A DNA stretch of 64,000 nucleotides from Lytechinus variegatus (lineage: Eukaryota > Echinodermata > Echinoidea > Temnopleuroida > Toxopneustidae): contig NC_054740.1 in the NCBI RefSeq assembly GCF_018143015.1, positions 55,092,583-55,156,582 of the forward strand, in the 5' to 3' direction. Made by a program: the position numbers and the translations under genes. Under the pieces are notes generated by a model that worked only from the letters and a program-made list of their open reading frames with translations, did not search any database and was not told where the DNA came from. Below, piece after piece: positions 36,001 to 45,770 of the stretch (position 1 is the stretch's first letter; each line of letters begins with the position of its first letter).

Positions 36001-39000
36001 ATCGCGCGATCGCGACGAAAATTGGCACACGCGTTACCCATGGCATTATCTACAAAACTAAAACACAAATTCTGCAAAAAATCTCATGTCTCATTAATTA
36101 TGCTAATTTATGCGTAAAATCATAAGTTTGCTCTAATTAATAAAATAATGCCCCTGAAATGCTAATTTTTGTTTCACATACTTAAGATAGTCATCTGATC
36201 AAATTGATTTTAAAAAAAATTCAAAATCACATTTATTTTCTTATGTATTCTATTGTTTTCTAAATTTCTTATGTATTTCTTTGTTTTTCGACTTTTTGTT
36301 TTTTATTGTTTTTTCAATGGAAATTGTTGGGGACTTTATTTTGACCATAAAAAAGATAAAATTAATTGATTTTAAGCAGTAAAAGGAAAAATAATGATGC
36401 ATTTGTGAATATTGGCTAAGAACACTATTTGCATTGGATTTGTACACAAATTCACGTTTTTTAGTAATTTTGGGTCTGCATGCACTTACGAAATGTTGCG
36501 TAATTTTGGAACCGCGTACCCGGGGGTCACAATTTTGGTCTCAAAAGTTGCGCGAGACTTGAAAGTAAAAAGTCAGCGAGCGACGCGGTCAAAAAATTTC
36601 GCGTGGCGGATTTATCGCAAAAAATGTCGAGGGGGGGCTGAATCAGCCCCCCCAGTCTTTTTAGGGTTAAAGATTTTATTATCCAGGAACTGTACATGAT
36701 ATTATACATAATACTTAAACTGTTTTGCTCTATATGTTTTATTCTGACCGAAGAAGAGCATTGATATTATCAGGGTTGGCTGGAGTGGAAATACTGGTGG
36801 TAAATAATGCCTTGTTAATTTTTAAAGAAAAATGGGAAATGCTTAGAAATGCAGGGAAATTCTACAAAATATCCTTCTGGAAAGTTGCAGGTATTGTCCA
36901 GGTGTTTCTCAAGCATATTCTATCGTTTCCCTGTACCTCCCCGTACATCTTCAGTGCTTGCAAGCATTTACAAGTTTTTCCAGTACTTTTTTCCAAGTTA
37001 TTCCAAGTAGGGGGCCTACAGCAATTTCCCAGGAAATTGCTAACCGTGGGTGTTATTCACTTTTGACTATCAAATAACAGAAGAAAGGATAAACTTGTTA
37101 CCTAGAAAACTTAAAATACATGTATCCATTTCTCTCTTTTTTCACAGGTGTCCCTACTCTCTTCGATGCGTGCATGAGAATTCTGATGGATAATATTGAC
37201 TGTGAGTATATACCAAGGTATTCATTATCCATCAGTGTCATAGTTTTTTCTACAAGAAATTTGCACAATGTCCTTGGTGAACAGAGAAGCACAGTGAATT
37301 TTCAAGAAAACAATGAATGCATTAATATATATCATAGCTGGAAAATATTTTGAGCAAACATTCAGTTTAGATGTTGACGTTGCTGGCCGTCCATAGTTGC
37401 GATTGATGGGATCAATCACAAGTCTTTGTAAGACGGGTCCCTGGAGTACCCCTTAAATTTCTACTAATTATTGTTTCCCTGTGTTCTAGCTCTGTATGTG
37501 ATAGGTGTGCCATACTTCATCATCAAACCTGTCCTAGAAAAGTGCACTCCCCAGCAGCTTCTCCAGTTAGAGGACTATAATCAAGTAAGTAGTTTGTCAA
37601 TCAATGTTCATTGAAGGTGTTGTGGCTCAGTGGTAAGTCTCCAGACTTTGAACCACAAGGCCTGGGATTCAAATCCCACTGCAGCACTCACATCCATTGA
37701 CAAGGCGTTTATCTACATTTGCCACTCTCTGCCCAGGTGTAGTTAGTGGATACCTGATAGGAAGGATTTCCTTGAATACTTGAGCGCTAAAGCAGACATG
37801 CTAAAGTAGGGGACAGAGTTGATCTGAATCAAAAGAGAATAATCAAACAAGCTGAAAATGTTATCAAAATCGGATATAAAATAAGAAAATGATACTTTTA
37901 AGAAAAAAAAACAGCTTTACAAAACAGTTTTGTGCACTTCCTGGTTAGTATGCAAATGAGGAACAGATGATGTCGCCCACTCGCTATTTCTTTTTTACAG
38001 AATGTATGTTTCATTTGTCATTGGAAAACATGTATGGTACGTAAATTGTGCTGTCATGTCATCTGAAAAATCCATCTGTAGGTTGTTGCAACAAGCAAGC
38101 TTACATAGATTTGGAGTCCATATGAATGAGAGGAATAATTTAAAAACAGTTTCATCAAAATTGGTTATGAAATAAGCAAGTTGTGGACGTTTAAAAAGTC
38201 TTGTACTTTCTATGGGGATCCTCAAATTGGCAAACGTGCTTCAAAATGGCTGATTTTGTGGACAATCCTCCATTTGTTTTGTACACAAATTTTCAGATTT
38301 TCCTCATGATCTTTCAAATTGCATCTTGCCTCCTTCTGATCATTACATATATCATGGGAAAATATAATTCACATCACATTTTTCAAGGTCAGGAGAAGAT
38401 AATGTGAAATATGTAAAATAAATAGTTTTTTGTGTCATTTATTTGTCTCAATTCACAACTGTAGTATCTGATAGAAGATACCGATGATCTTTGGAAATCA
38501 CATGCAGAGAAGGACTTCAGGAAATACAAGCCTCAGGAAATGGAAACCTGGAGGGAGCTCTACTTGGTAAGATAAATATGATATGGTTGTGTATGGTTGG
38601 ATTCTTAACTAGACTGCAAGTTTACAGTCGCCTGTAAGTAATGATACATCTAGTCCTAATCCGGAACGTGAAAGTTTTTATATGAATAGCAAAATTTATT
38701 TGATGTATACCATCTTAGGCTTTCTATTTGTATTCTATTTTCTAATCGGTGTACTGTGTCTCAGGACGGGGGGTTTCACTAATGGGGTGTTGCAAGTAAC
38801 TTGCGATCAATAGAAAATCAAGTATATGCAGTGCAATTAATTGCAAATTTGGGATTGATTGCTAATCTGCTCCATGAAACAAGTAGTGTAATCTGATATG
38901 CTATAGTTAAAAGTGATCAACTGTAAAATTGCAACAGAATATTTGTGATTGATTGCAAATATTTTCTTGCAACACCCCCTAAGACTAAAGTATGACTTAA

Positions 39001-42000
39001 AACTCAGAGTCATGCTTAAAAGTCCAACATGCACATGTTATTTCACATTTAATCTGTTTGATTGATAGGCAGTAGTGGGTGTCCTGTGCACATGAACTGT
39101 CTAATGCAGTGATGCATTATATACAGCACGCAACTGAAATTTAAGTGCGTCTCTAAGTCACACTTAAACCTTGGTGAAACCCTCCTTGGTTATCAATAAT
39201 GACTGCGATGGCCCTTATCACTAATGCCCCACCTAATGTTGTTTGTTTTATTGTTTGTACAGAGGAAGATGGACGAAAGAGAAGAGAAGCTAAAGAATCT
39301 TACTGCTAATATCAGTGCTTCTATGGCTAAGAGCAAAGATCAAGGTAAATAACTCATTACTTCTATACAATAAATCCACCAAAATGAACTGTGAGTATAT
39401 CAGTGTGCTCTTAATTGACTTTGTAAAATAAGTGGCTAAAACATCTAGTAATGCTGGGGGATTTTATTCTCAGCCCCCTTCCTTTTTAGGATAACAGATT
39501 CTTAGCCACATCACATTCACATTCATTGGAATGATAGAAAGTATGTTTCCAGTGAAAAAGAATTATTATATCTGTCGAGAATGTGAATAGGTGATTGGTC
39601 CAGACCCTGTCATGTGCCAAAAGATAGTTCCAACGAATGTCACGAATTTGGGCAAACATACCATGAATCCTGAAATATGACATCACAAGCCAATAATAGT
39701 ATCCAAAGCCGTAAATCGTACAGAAAATCTCTACGGCTTGATGGGCGGGGCTTAAATCAAATGCATGGACATGGAGTTTATATTTGATAACAATGTTTGG
39801 AGAGGCAGGGATCATTCACCTTCATTTAATTTTATTAAAAAGTTCTCACACAAAGACAGGGATTCATGAAATCATATTTTCTATCTGTTATTTAATAACA
39901 ATGAATATAAATCAAATATATACAGCCTTCGATCGGAGGTTTGATTTGACTTTATTTTACATATTTCACAAGTACAAACAAAATTATGAAAACAATATCA
40001 GAAAACTTGTAAGAATACAAATCAGACAAGGCATAACAATTCAAATTAAAGAAAATAGCGATTTGGAATTAAAGACAATTTAAATGAGTGGAATATGAGA
40101 GAACCTGCATAAAAAAGCAAGGCTTGTTAAGTCTGCAGGATCCAGAAAAAAATTTGGTCTTAATGAGGAGAGGACAGGTAAGTAAATTGATTTTAACAAA
40201 GTAATGCCAAAATGTGACGATTGTGTAAGGAATACAAAAAATAATAATAAAATAAATAAAAAAGAGTCCGCCATTCTATGACTATTATTTATTACTCATT
40301 ACTCGGCCAGAGCATATTAACAAAGTACATGAATATAAAAGTTTACAAAGGGAAATTATAAGAATTGATAAGCATCGCTTTCAATTTACGTTTGAATAAA
40401 TTAAGTGAAGCACTGTGTACCATATCATGGGGAAGATCGTTTGGTGAAACTCTGGTCTGTCAGTGACATGAATGCAACAGTTGCATTCCGGGGTCACTTC
40501 AGGAACCATGTTCCAACCACCTCCTTAGCGGTAGTGAGTATTTGTTCACTGTCTAAAATCAGTCATTCATTCTTGTTTGTGTATAAGTGTATGTAATCGC
40601 TTTCCTATATCATGAGTGCGTTCCCTTCTGTCGATGCAGAACGTCTAACCAAGATGGCGTTTGTGAACGGTCCAGCCAAGCCCCCACGGAACATCAAGCG
40701 CCAGCAGGCCCGCCACGGGACCGGTCGCATCACCTCCAACCCACCAAGCAACCCTCACAAGCCCTACGTTCCTTCCAAGCATGCCGGAGACCAGGGCCCC
40801 ATCAGGAGCAGCAGTACCAGCACCATCAAGAGCGGGGATTATTCACCTGGGCGAAGTCACTCTGGAGGGGGTGGTGGTAGTAGTAGTGGTGATGGTGGTG
40901 GTGGTGGTAGCGGAGGTACCAGAGGGAACCCATCTTATGAAAGCATCAGCTTGAGTGGTTGCAATGGTAGCACCAGCAACAGAGGGAGAGGTAAGGCATG
41001 TCATCTTCACAGGAAAACCAATTTGTTGGCAATATTTCCACATTTCAGCACAGAAATACCTCATGGGGGGGTTATTCGTCTGAACGTCCGTGCATACATA
41101 TTAAAATCACATTACATGTATATACAATTAAGATACATAATACGAAATAAATATACAATTAAAATATCATCAATATTACAAAGAAAAACAAACAAACAGA
41201 ACAAACATGTTTACATTACTCTGGCATCCAATCTAAATATGTTAAAACTAGTTACTTTTAAGTCATTGGGTATTGCGTTCCAGCTTCTGGCCCCCTGTAC
41301 TGTAAACTTCTTTTCTTATAATTGCTTTTAACTAAGGGTCATTTTATTTTTAGAGACGATGATCTAAGCATGTAGTTAAAATTATTACTTGAAATATACC
41401 ATAACATGTTCTCATATTATTTCAATTCAAATATAACATTGGGTGTAGTGACTTTGTTGTTACCATTTTCTTATGTATCAGCAATATTTGAAATATTATC
41501 ATATGAATAACTACAAGTACTTTGTGCCTCTTATACATTACGCAAAGTCTATTCTATGTTTTTGTGAAGTTTGCAATATAAAACCAGCAATGTGAAGAGT
41601 TAGATTAATATAAACTTTATTGGACATGGGGTGCACTCGATTTTGTTGGATACTGCAGATATACAGTACGTCCCACAAAAAAAAGAAGCTGGGATTCCCA
41701 GTTATATTTTTCAACATAGCAAAACAATTTATTGTTTATTTATATAATCATAAAATTCTTCACTTCCTTTTCATTTTGATACTAAACATGATGATAAGAG
41801 TTCATGCATAAGATGATCTAGAGGAGTTGGAAAATGAGTCTAGATTTTTAAGGATGTGACAGTGTTGCCTAATATATGGATGACTCACCAATACGTCTTT
41901 TATTTTCTTTGTTAAGTTTCTTTCACTAATCCCTAAATGAGAGTGGATGCAGATTCACATGTGAGTTTCTGCGCAAATAGTTTCTTACGTGCCTCGGTAT

Positions 42001-42264
42001 TAAACAATTTTCCTTCACAACGTTTGACTAATTCACCAAGTGTTAGGTTTCAAATCAAAGAGGAGATTTCAGTCTTCTTATTAATGTTAGATTTATGATG
42101 TAAACATATTCAATGATTATATCTAGCTCAAAAGACAGGTTTCCTTTTTGGGAGGGACACACTGTATAATATATATTTTTGTTCTCTCCTTTACTTGTAC
42201 AGCCAAGCCCAAGGCACCTATGATGCAGAAAGCTCTCAGGATGAAGAAGATGTTCCGGAGATGA
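24015..42264 (+). CDS. ELOA: Elongin A (transcription elongation factor B subunit 3), twelve coding exons, complete
   Basis: Nuclear transcriptionally active subunit of the Elongin complex, which binds Elongin B/C and stimulates RNA polymerase II. Exons: 24015-24098, 25051-25107, 25890-25985, 27645-29201, 32951-33047, 35332-35421, 37148-37201, 37490-37584, 38465-38566, 39263-39344, 40640-40990, 42203-42264. Phases agree throughout: 2727 nt, 908 aa (human about 770-800). Residues 1-79 form the TFIIS N-terminal (LW) domain (LPITVRVLQETGVGKAVNKL, ending QSWKEL). Exon 4 (residues 80-598) is Ser/Lys/Glu-rich, disordered and poorly conserved. Exon 7 has a textbook BC box, TLFDACMRIL. Exon 8 follows with YVIGVPYFIIKPVLEKCTPQ and exon 9 with DTDDLWKSHAEKDF. 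Exon 11 carries KMAFVNGPAKPPRNIKRQQ and a Gly/Ser run (about residues 845-865). The C terminus AKPKAPMMQKALRMKKMFRR resembles the human end. Exon 5 was placed by the NLPEISADYKPL match. Exon 4 could alternatively end at 29171 or 29210. Confidence 0.94.
24255..24870. repeat. GGAGACTGTCTCC element carrying a nested dispersed repeat
   Basis: About 140 bases are present twice as direct repeats (24290-24425 and 24722-24862: ATCTCCAATATCAGAGACTTT, GTCTCCAGTTTTGGAG, TTTGTTTACATTTGC). Between them, 24430-24650 is an inverse copy of the repeat at 1906-2100. Located in Elongin A intron 1. Confidence 0.6.
25507..25655 (-). mobile_element. SINE body fragment (47866 type, without tRNA head)
   Basis: The minus strand matches the distal part of the SINE: GTCAGCCACTATGACTGATTAACCTAGACGTAAAAT, ending in a GGAGTTACAATAAACAGAAAC tail. 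In Elongin A intron 2. Confidence 0.55.
26184..26876. mobile_element. MITE, GGGTGAT(T/A)TCAAG family (large copy)
   Basis: Ends GGGTGATATCAAGTACGGTGTT and AACACCGTACTTGAAATCACCC. The subterminal GGTGTTGGTGTTGGTGTTG and CCAACACCAACACC are inverted. ATT flanks both sides, a possible 3-base target duplication. 693 bases, in Elongin A intron 3. A smaller relative lies at 12026-12390. Confidence 0.7.
27014..27120. repeat. Hairpin foldback element
   Basis: ACAATGACTACCTGTTA, ACCTGTT and CCAGAGAACA are mirrored by TGTTCTCTGG, AACAGGT and TAACAGGTAGTC. The stem is about 45 pairs with a short loop. Confidence 0.65.
27382..27529. mobile_element. MITE, GGGCCCGTTGCAGAAAGAGTTGC family (copy 1)
   Basis: A terminal inverted repeat of about 26 bases, GGGGCCCGTTGCAGAAAGAG plus TTGC, is perfect at both ends. 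148 bases in Elongin A intron 3, about 115 bases before exon 4. A diverged copy lies at 35128-35273. Confidence 0.75.
29649..29791. repeat. Strong GC-rich hairpin next to the recombinase element
   Basis: Arms of about 66 bases (CAGTTAATGCACAGTT, GGCGATGC(G/A)GCGCACAGT, TGAGGGT(T/G)CTTGGTGC) fold around GTTTT. It abuts TATAAGACAGGT (29792-29803), whose complement ACCTGTCTTATA is at 32017-32028. Confidence 0.75.
29792..32028 (-). mobile_element. Crypton-like DNA transposon with tyrosine recombinase gene, decayed
   Basis: The coding part on the minus strand is about 31631-30237. The N-terminal region has MERAVPQFQVLSQQEIEEL and YTNTNLDGISVECLDGFLSR (SAM-like core-binding part). The middle has TYFCNRGCENLRSMKPSDF with the first catalytic Arg. 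The C-terminal part has YTNHCIRAKCITSLDTAGF (H-x-x-R) and VSGHRSESSLKHYSR (His and the Tyr nucleophile), then a Ser/Lys-rich tail ending FNFTNCEVHIY. This order is that of Crypton / DUF3504 (KIAA1958-like) recombinases. The reading frame changes twice (near 31090 and near 30950), so it is a decayed copy unless tiny introns exist. No reverse transcriptase is near, against a DIRS element. The TATAAGACAGGT inverted words may mark the ends. Antisense to Elongin A. Confidence 0.7.
32700..32830. mobile_element. Possible LINE 3' end fragment
   Basis: AAAGCCGAGGCTTGTAGTGGGATATGCC followed by ACAAAAAAAAATACAATACAATACAA resembles a retroposon tail. Weak evidence. Confidence 0.3.
33147..33887. mobile_element. 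TIR element, GGCGGTATTCTGAACATTGTC family
   Basis: Left CCTGGGGCGGTATTCTGAAC, right CAGAATACCACCCCTGG. Inside, ATTGTCTTTTC and GAAAAGACAATGTTCAGAATACCG mirror each other, as do words with ATATGACAAAA and GTCATAAATTTTGTC. About 740 bases in Elongin A intron 5, without a recognisable gene. Confidence 0.7.
33900..34490. mobile_element. Foldback MITE related to 14628-15214
   Basis: Left CCCTTTTAAAGGATTCTAG, right GGTTTCGTTTCCCCTTTAAA. GGTGAAAGTTTGAAAGAAATTGG and the CTTGTCTGATTTTTCTG of the right part match the layout of the 14.6-kb element. No coding capacity. Confidence 0.5.
34493..34815. mobile_element. Dispersed MITE, AAACTGGTTT family (copy 2)
   Basis: See the copy at 18043-18385. Both end with GGAAGTAGATGAGAATG or GGTAAGTAGATGAGAAT. 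Confidence 0.6.
35128..35273. mobile_element. MITE, GGTCCGTTGCAGAAAGAGTTGC family (copy 2)
   Basis: It aligns end to end with 27382-27529 (GTTTAAACGCAAG, TGATTGGTTGAAAATCAAGTT, GATTGATTGCAACTCTTT) but has several changes in the right inverted repeat. It lies 60 bases upstream of Elongin A exon 6. Confidence 0.7.
35921..36666. mobile_element. piggyBac-type non-autonomous element with TTAA target duplication
   Basis: CCCTAAATAGACTGGG at the left and CCCAGTCTTTTTAGGG at the right are inverted, and both are flanked by TTAA (35917-35920, 36667-36670), as for piggyBac. Subterminal GGGGGGGCTGATTCAGCCCCC-like hairpins stand at both ends. The 746 bases carry no transposase. Located in Elongin A intron 6. 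A truncated relative of the right end is at 53083-53180. Confidence 0.75.
37210..37444. mobile_element. Dispersed MITE, family of 18926-19200 (copy 3)
   Basis: Shares GAAATTTGCACAATGTCC, AAACAATGAATGC and CCATAGTTGCGATTGATGGGATCAATC with the other copies. It starts only 9 bases after the end of Elongin A exon 7, so it borders that donor. Confidence 0.65.
37614..37800 (+). mobile_element. tRNA-derived SINE in Elongin A intron 8
   Basis: A-box GTGGCTCAGTGGTAAGTCTCC and B-box GGGATTCAAATCCCAC are at normal tRNA spacing, followed by a non-tRNA body (CATCCATTGACAAGGCG). A true tRNA is excluded because no acceptor stem pairs. Confidence 0.65.
37805..38410. mobile_element. Foldback MITE, family of 1315-1905
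   Basis: ATCGGATATAAAATAAGAAAATGA, AGTATGCAAATGAGGAAC and CACTCGCTATTTCTTTT match the other copies in order. Ends are less clear. Confidence 0.55.
38788..38992. mobile_element. Foldback MITE with GGGGTGTTGCAAG ends
   Basis: GGGGTGTTGCAAGTAACTTGCGATCAAT and ATTGCAAATATTTTCTTGCAACACCCCC are inverted. An AATTGCAAAT word recurs inside. In Elongin A intron 9. Confidence 0.6.
40343..40460 (-). mobile_element. LINE reverse-transcriptase ORF, C-terminal end
   Basis: Minus-strand translation QTRVSPNDLPHDMVHSAS, then LFKRKLKAMLINSYNFPL and stop. This is the usual non-LTR retrotransposon ending (xxNxLPxxxxxxxSxxxFKxxL). It lies in Elongin A intron 10, antisense. The 300 bases to the left are probably its 3'UTR. 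Confidence 0.6.
41211..41315 (-). mobile_element. LINE reverse-transcriptase ORF, C-terminal end (second copy)
   Basis: The minus strand reads KKFTVQGARSWNAIPNDLKV, then TSFNIFRLDARVM and stop: the GxxxWNxLP ending of CR1/L2/jockey-type LINE polymerases. Located in Elongin A intron 11. The plus-strand 239-aa frame crossing this region is read-through of exon 11 and is not coding beyond 40990. Confidence 0.6.
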
Positions 42265-42898
42265 AGCCCACCATATTCCTCTTTATTCACTGATATCATC
42301 TTGCCTTTACGCCAGCATTACACAGAAACCATATAGGACATATTCCTTGAGACAAGTTTCATTTACTGTTGGCCAAAACCTGTTGTTCCCAGGGCAGAAA
42401 TGTATGTCCAAGGTTAAGTATCATGTAAATATCCAGGGGTGGTATTTGATTCTGAACAGTGTTAAAACTTGGCAACATCTTACATTTTATATCTTAATAA
42501 TGCAAGCTAGATAATGAAAGAAAGATTGTTTATTATACATGAGTCATAAAATCTCATCACATTGCTTCATTCCTCCTACACAAAAATTGATTTTTGGGGG
42601 GTGAAACTTTCTTCATATCAAGTAACAAAAACATCTGTCTGGTCTCCGCAAATTCACTTAATGCAGTTATGAAACTTTCAGAGCAAGACAATTACCTTTT
42701 TGGCATATTCCATACAAACTTGAAACATTACCTATCATGCTTTATCTCTGATGTCTGGAATATGAATCACAGAGTAATAATCATTTTTTTTTTACCACTG
42801 TGTGTGTGATTTATATTTTTTACAGACATGTATCACTCAAATATGATTATTCATCTCTTTGACCAACCTTTTACATCGCCATCCAAAAATATGTGACC

Positions 42899-43076
42899 TG
42901 GGGGCCGTTTCATAAAGCTGTTCGTAAGTTAAGAGCGACTTTAAGAACGACTGGTGATCCTTTCTTACGCGCTAAACCATCACAAATGAATTTACCATTT
43001 ACCACAAGAAAGGTTCACCAGTCGTTCTTAAAGTCGCTCTTAACTTACGAGCAGCTTTATAAAACACCCATCGGGG
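42899..43076. mobile_element. Foldback MITE, TTTCATAAAGCTGTT family (best copy)
   Basis: GGGGGCCGTTTCATAAAGCTG ... CAGCTTTATAAAACACCC. The inverted arms include GTTCGTAAGTTAAGAGCGAC and GTCGCTCTTAACTTACGAGC and ACGACTGGTGATCCTTTCTT, nearly perfect for about 70 bases each. It lies 635 bases after the Elongin A stop. Confidence 0.75.
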
Positions 43077-43079
43077 CTC

Positions 43080-44390
43080 AAACCTCTAACCGCTACGTTA
43101 ACTTGTAAATTCCATGTGTAACTTGGATTACAGGCGAATGCCTGAATGCCCAGTTACCTTTGGAAGACATACTGTACAATAAGACATAGATAAAGACTGG
43201 TATATGAAAGTAAGAACAAAAAATTGTTTCTAGAATCTAGGTTTTGCTATTATACAAATGTGCCAATTTTCAGACTTAAGCCTGAATAATTTAGACTTCA
43301 TTTTCAGCTATAGGAAGCATGTTTTGTGCACAGAATGGCTCAATTAAGTTCAATTTAATTTAATCAAATTTATTTATCATATCATATATACATCGTAAAG
43401 CGCGAGGATAACACACTGTAGGAAAGCCGGCTGATTCTAGATGAATTTCAGACTTTTTTAAAAATCAATTCTTATCCCAGATTATAACAGTGATTTGTAA
43501 CACCCCAAATACAAACCAAACTTCTGTCATGAGCAAGCCAACAATGTATGACTGTTGAATAGTATATATTTATTGTATATGTCTATGAAGAGTGATATAA
43601 AAAAATGTATATATGGAGATGTTTATCTAGTATTGGTTCAATACTAAGTGCAAATATCAAGGTGTATGTGTTCATACAGTACTTATTATCAAAATTTGTT
43701 GTGTAAATGCCTGAGGAATGCTTTAGATATACCTTGAAGTTCTTGTTTCAATGGAATTTTCATATTTTGTTGATTTCTCATAGATTCCATTCATATGATA
43801 GAGGATTCTTTTGATTATTTGTTGCAGAAAAGTCTGAAATGTCAAGTTCAAGCTATTTTGCAGTGCACATCTTGCAATTTTCATTTTAGTTTATTTCAAA
43901 ATGTCAACGTCAGAGAACTGGAATATAATGATAATGTGATTTTACAACTCCACAATTATTAATTTTATAATTTGTAAAGGACATGCCTTGTAAATTTCAA
44001 GATATTTTGAATTTGATATTAAAAGAATATTATGAATATACCCTGAAATGGTGATGTAGGATGTAGTGATGCCAAAACTTACATGCAAATTATAGTTGTA
44101 ACAGCAATCATGGAATTGATTAGAATATAATTCTAGTAAATGACTGACAGAGTGTTTGTATGAATGAATGAAATGGTATAGTTCAAGTGATTCCAGAAGA
44201 AAGGGAATAATTACCGAAAAATTTTGCAAAAACACCATGGCATTCTGTCAGCTAGATGGATCTTTTCTCACTTAGTTATTATACATGTGCCCACACATGC
44301 TGATCTGTGTTGGTGACTTTCATCATACTCGGGTCTTAGTATCGATTCTATTGTTTCACAGATGTTAGTGTTAGTAAACTACATCAGAAA
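43080..44390. other. AT-rich stretch after Elongin A, nothing recognised
   Basis: Could be Elongin A 3'UTR or spacer. No exon or clear repeat found. Confidence 0.45.
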
Positions 44391-44407
44391 TCGGAACTTT
44401 ATAGATA

Positions 44408-44735
44408 AGGGCCCATCTGCAAGGGAAGCCAAAAAAATTAGGGGGTCCACCTAAAATTTTGGGATGGACACAAGTAAAAAATTTGACAAGCTAAAAAAAA
44501 AAAAGGTCATCAACAAAAAAATTTAGGGGGGACCACCCTCCCCCCACCTCAAATTTAGGGGGGGGACAGGTCCCCCGCTTCTGCCGCCTATGTAAGGGCC
44601 CCTTTAGCACAAAAGGTAAGCGATTAATCGTGAGGCTGATTTCTACAATTGATTGCATTGATTATTATGTATGATCAATCGTAAGAATCAGCTCGACAAT
44701 CAATTGCTAATCTGTTGTGCTATGGGGCTCTGTAT
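44408..44735. repeat. Two adjacent small repeats
   Basis: 44408-44590 is a G-rich/A-rich repeat with GGGGGGACC and GGTCCCCC. 44597-44735 is a hairpin with TTAGCACAAAAGGTAAGCGATTAATCG and CGACAATCAATTGCTAATCTGTTGTGCTATGG as arms. Confidence 0.5.
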
Positions 44736-44765
44736 TTAAGATGGTGTGGTTGCAATCAAACATTA

Positions 44766-45347
44766 TCTTAAAGGACGTGTCCACCCCAACAAATATCTGA
44801 TTTGAATAAAAAGAGATTAATCCTCCAAGCATAACACTGGTAATTTCGTCGAAATCGGACATAAAATAAGAAAGTTATGACATTTTAAAATTTCGCTTAA
44901 TTTCACAAAAAGATATGCACATCCTGGTGGGTAGGCAAATGAAGTGACTGAAGACGTCATCCACTCACTATTTCTTTTGTATTTTATAGAAATATTATAT
45001 TTTTCTCATTGTCAAGTGAAACAACGATTAATTCCTCCCTGAACATGTGGAATTAGCATTGTTTTCTACTACATGTGTACATGGTTTAGTCAAGTTGGTC
45101 CTTATTGTCAAATCTGTAAAAAATGAAATATTGTATACCGGTAATTCAAACAATAAAAAAAAATGAGTGAGACATCATCGACTGTCTCATTTGCATGTCA
45201 CTGAGGTATGCGAAATAAGCGAAACTTCAAAATGTCATAACTTTCTTATTTTACATCCGATTTTGATGAAATTTTCAGCATTATTCTAGTTTGATTTTCT
45301 CTATTTATTTAAATCAACATTTTTGGGGGTCGGACTTGACCTTTAAA
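44766..45347. mobile_element. Foldback MITE, GTCCACCCC family (copy of 1315-1905)
   Basis: Left AAGGACGTGTCCACCCC, right GGGGTCGGACTTGACCTTTAA. ATCGGACATAAAATAAGAAAG and its inverse CTTTCTTATTTTACATCCGAT form the arms. Confidence 0.75.
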
Positions 45348-45604
45348 GGCTCTCTCTCAATATCACTCACTGTAATTGCTTGGTTCGCTTAAAAAATGTT
45401 ATTGTTACATGTGTGGCATAGGATGACACAATTACCTTGGGACACAAGAAAACATTACTGTAAATATCTGTGAAGAAATCGATGTTCTGAATTTACAGCA
45501 AAAGTTGTGCTGTCTATCGTCAGATTAGTTTACGTTCAATTTATCCTCTTTTTTTTGTTAAAAGGAGAGTGATGTGCTCCCATTTTACATCATATATTGA
45601 TCTG

Positions 45605-45770
45605 GCAGGTGTTTCATAAAGCTGTTTGTAAGATACGAATGACCTTACGCACGACTGGTGATCCTTTCTTGTGCTATGTGATTTCCCTGTATAATTGAGA
45701 TACTACCTAAGAACATATTCCAAGTAAAGTCGTTCGTAGCTTTACGAACAGCTTTATGAAACACCCACCC
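45605..45770. mobile_element. Foldback MITE, TTTCATAAAGCTGTT family
   Basis: GGTGTTTCATAAAGCTGTTTG and GAACAGCTTTATGAAACACCC are inverted, with CGACTGGTGATCCTTTCTT inside as in other copies. Confidence 0.75.

Noticed and set aside
40991-41331. Extension of the Elongin A exon 11 frame to 239 aa
   Set aside because: A clean GTAAGG donor ends the exon at 40990, and exon 12 restores the conserved C terminus. The extension runs into a LINE remnant.
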